From NCBI RefSeq assembly GCF_021249405.1, contig NZ_CP089595.1:57105-121104 (forward strand): a stretch of DNA of 64,000 nt, read 5' to 3'. The notes under the pieces were generated by a model. The model saw nothing but the letters and a program-made list of their open reading frames with translations. It did no database searches and was not told the DNA's origin. Numbering within the stretch: position 1 is the first letter of the stretch; every line of letters starts with the position of its first letter. The translations under genes were made by a program, and so were the position numbers. Origin of the DNA: Halobacterium zhouii. Its GTDB lineage: Archaea; Halobacteriota; Halobacteria; Halobacteriales; Halobacteriaceae. This document shows, piece after piece, positions 63,853-64,000 of this stretch.

Positions 63853-64000
63853 CTGACTATCCTATCCAGCTTCGCCATCCCCACAGAAGGTGCCGACCTC
63901 CTTGGCCGAAACGAAAGGAACGAACGAAACGAATAGAATGAATGGTATGAAGTAAACGAGATTGATGAATTGAATTCTCCAAACGAACTGGTTTGTCTCT

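Noticed and set aside
63901..63960. CGAA/GAA-rich tract near the window end as a functional repeat
   Set aside because: Units are irregular (CGAA, GGAA, GAAT) with no fixed period, so it reads as simple-sequence purine bias in a non-coding stretch.

Overview
The window comes from a haloarchaeal secondary replicon (megaplasmid or mini-chromosome). The support is high GC, very acidic proteins, archaeal TFB, Orc1/Cdc6 and family B polymerase genes, leaderless starts behind TATA boxes, ArsR-type metal regulators, and an ORB-rich replication origin. I saw no tRNA, rRNA, CRISPR array or intact transposase.

Layout. (1) 0-9.3 kb: plasmid backbone with an RPA-like OB-fold protein, a TFB, a run of small haloarchaeal orphan proteins, a nucleotidyltransferase toxin-antitoxin pair and an AbrB/PIN toxin-antitoxin pair. 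(2) 9.4-13.7 kb: arsenic resistance (phosphatase-type arsenate reductase, ACR3 pump, two ArsR regulators, Rid protein, CSCS-type permease, and a 50-residue Cys-Cys protein on the minus strand). (3) 13.9-15.8 kb: more backbone. (4) 15.9-30.1 kb: a heavy-metal island. It holds MerA and MerB. Divergent from MerA is an unusual operon: an ArsR-type repressor, four membrane proteins with paired cysteines in or beside membrane segments, and a zinc-finger/thioredoxin/DUF3105 fusion. A CopZ-like Fe-S protein with a second flavin reductase, a NikR/nickel transporter pair, and a P1B ATPase with its ArsR regulator and HMA chaperone follow. (5) 30.3-35.9 kb: backbone again, with an ArdC-like antirestriction protein, a SWIM protein and a second nucleotidyltransferase toxin-antitoxin pair. 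(6) 36-45.5 kb: replication and repair, with an origin of about nine ORB-like repeats flanking orc1, a PolB / small protein / degenerate RadA-like operon, an SRAP protein and a second orc1. (7) 45.7-63.8 kb: defence island, with an AbrB-like / DUF499 ATPase / small protein / DUF1156 methylase / PLD-SNF2 helicase cassette, a broken Mrr-like gene, a CoiA-like nuclease and a GmrSD-type DUF262/DUF1524 enzyme.

Two cis-elements tie the three backbone blocks together. One is a 40-42 bp inverted repeat (TTAACCAACA-N20-22-TGTTGGTTAA) found upstream of seven genes. The other is a T-tract followed at once by a short GC hairpin, found in the leaders of at least thirteen genes. Both are absent from the metal and defence modules, which suggests that those modules were inserted into an ancestral co-regulated backbone.
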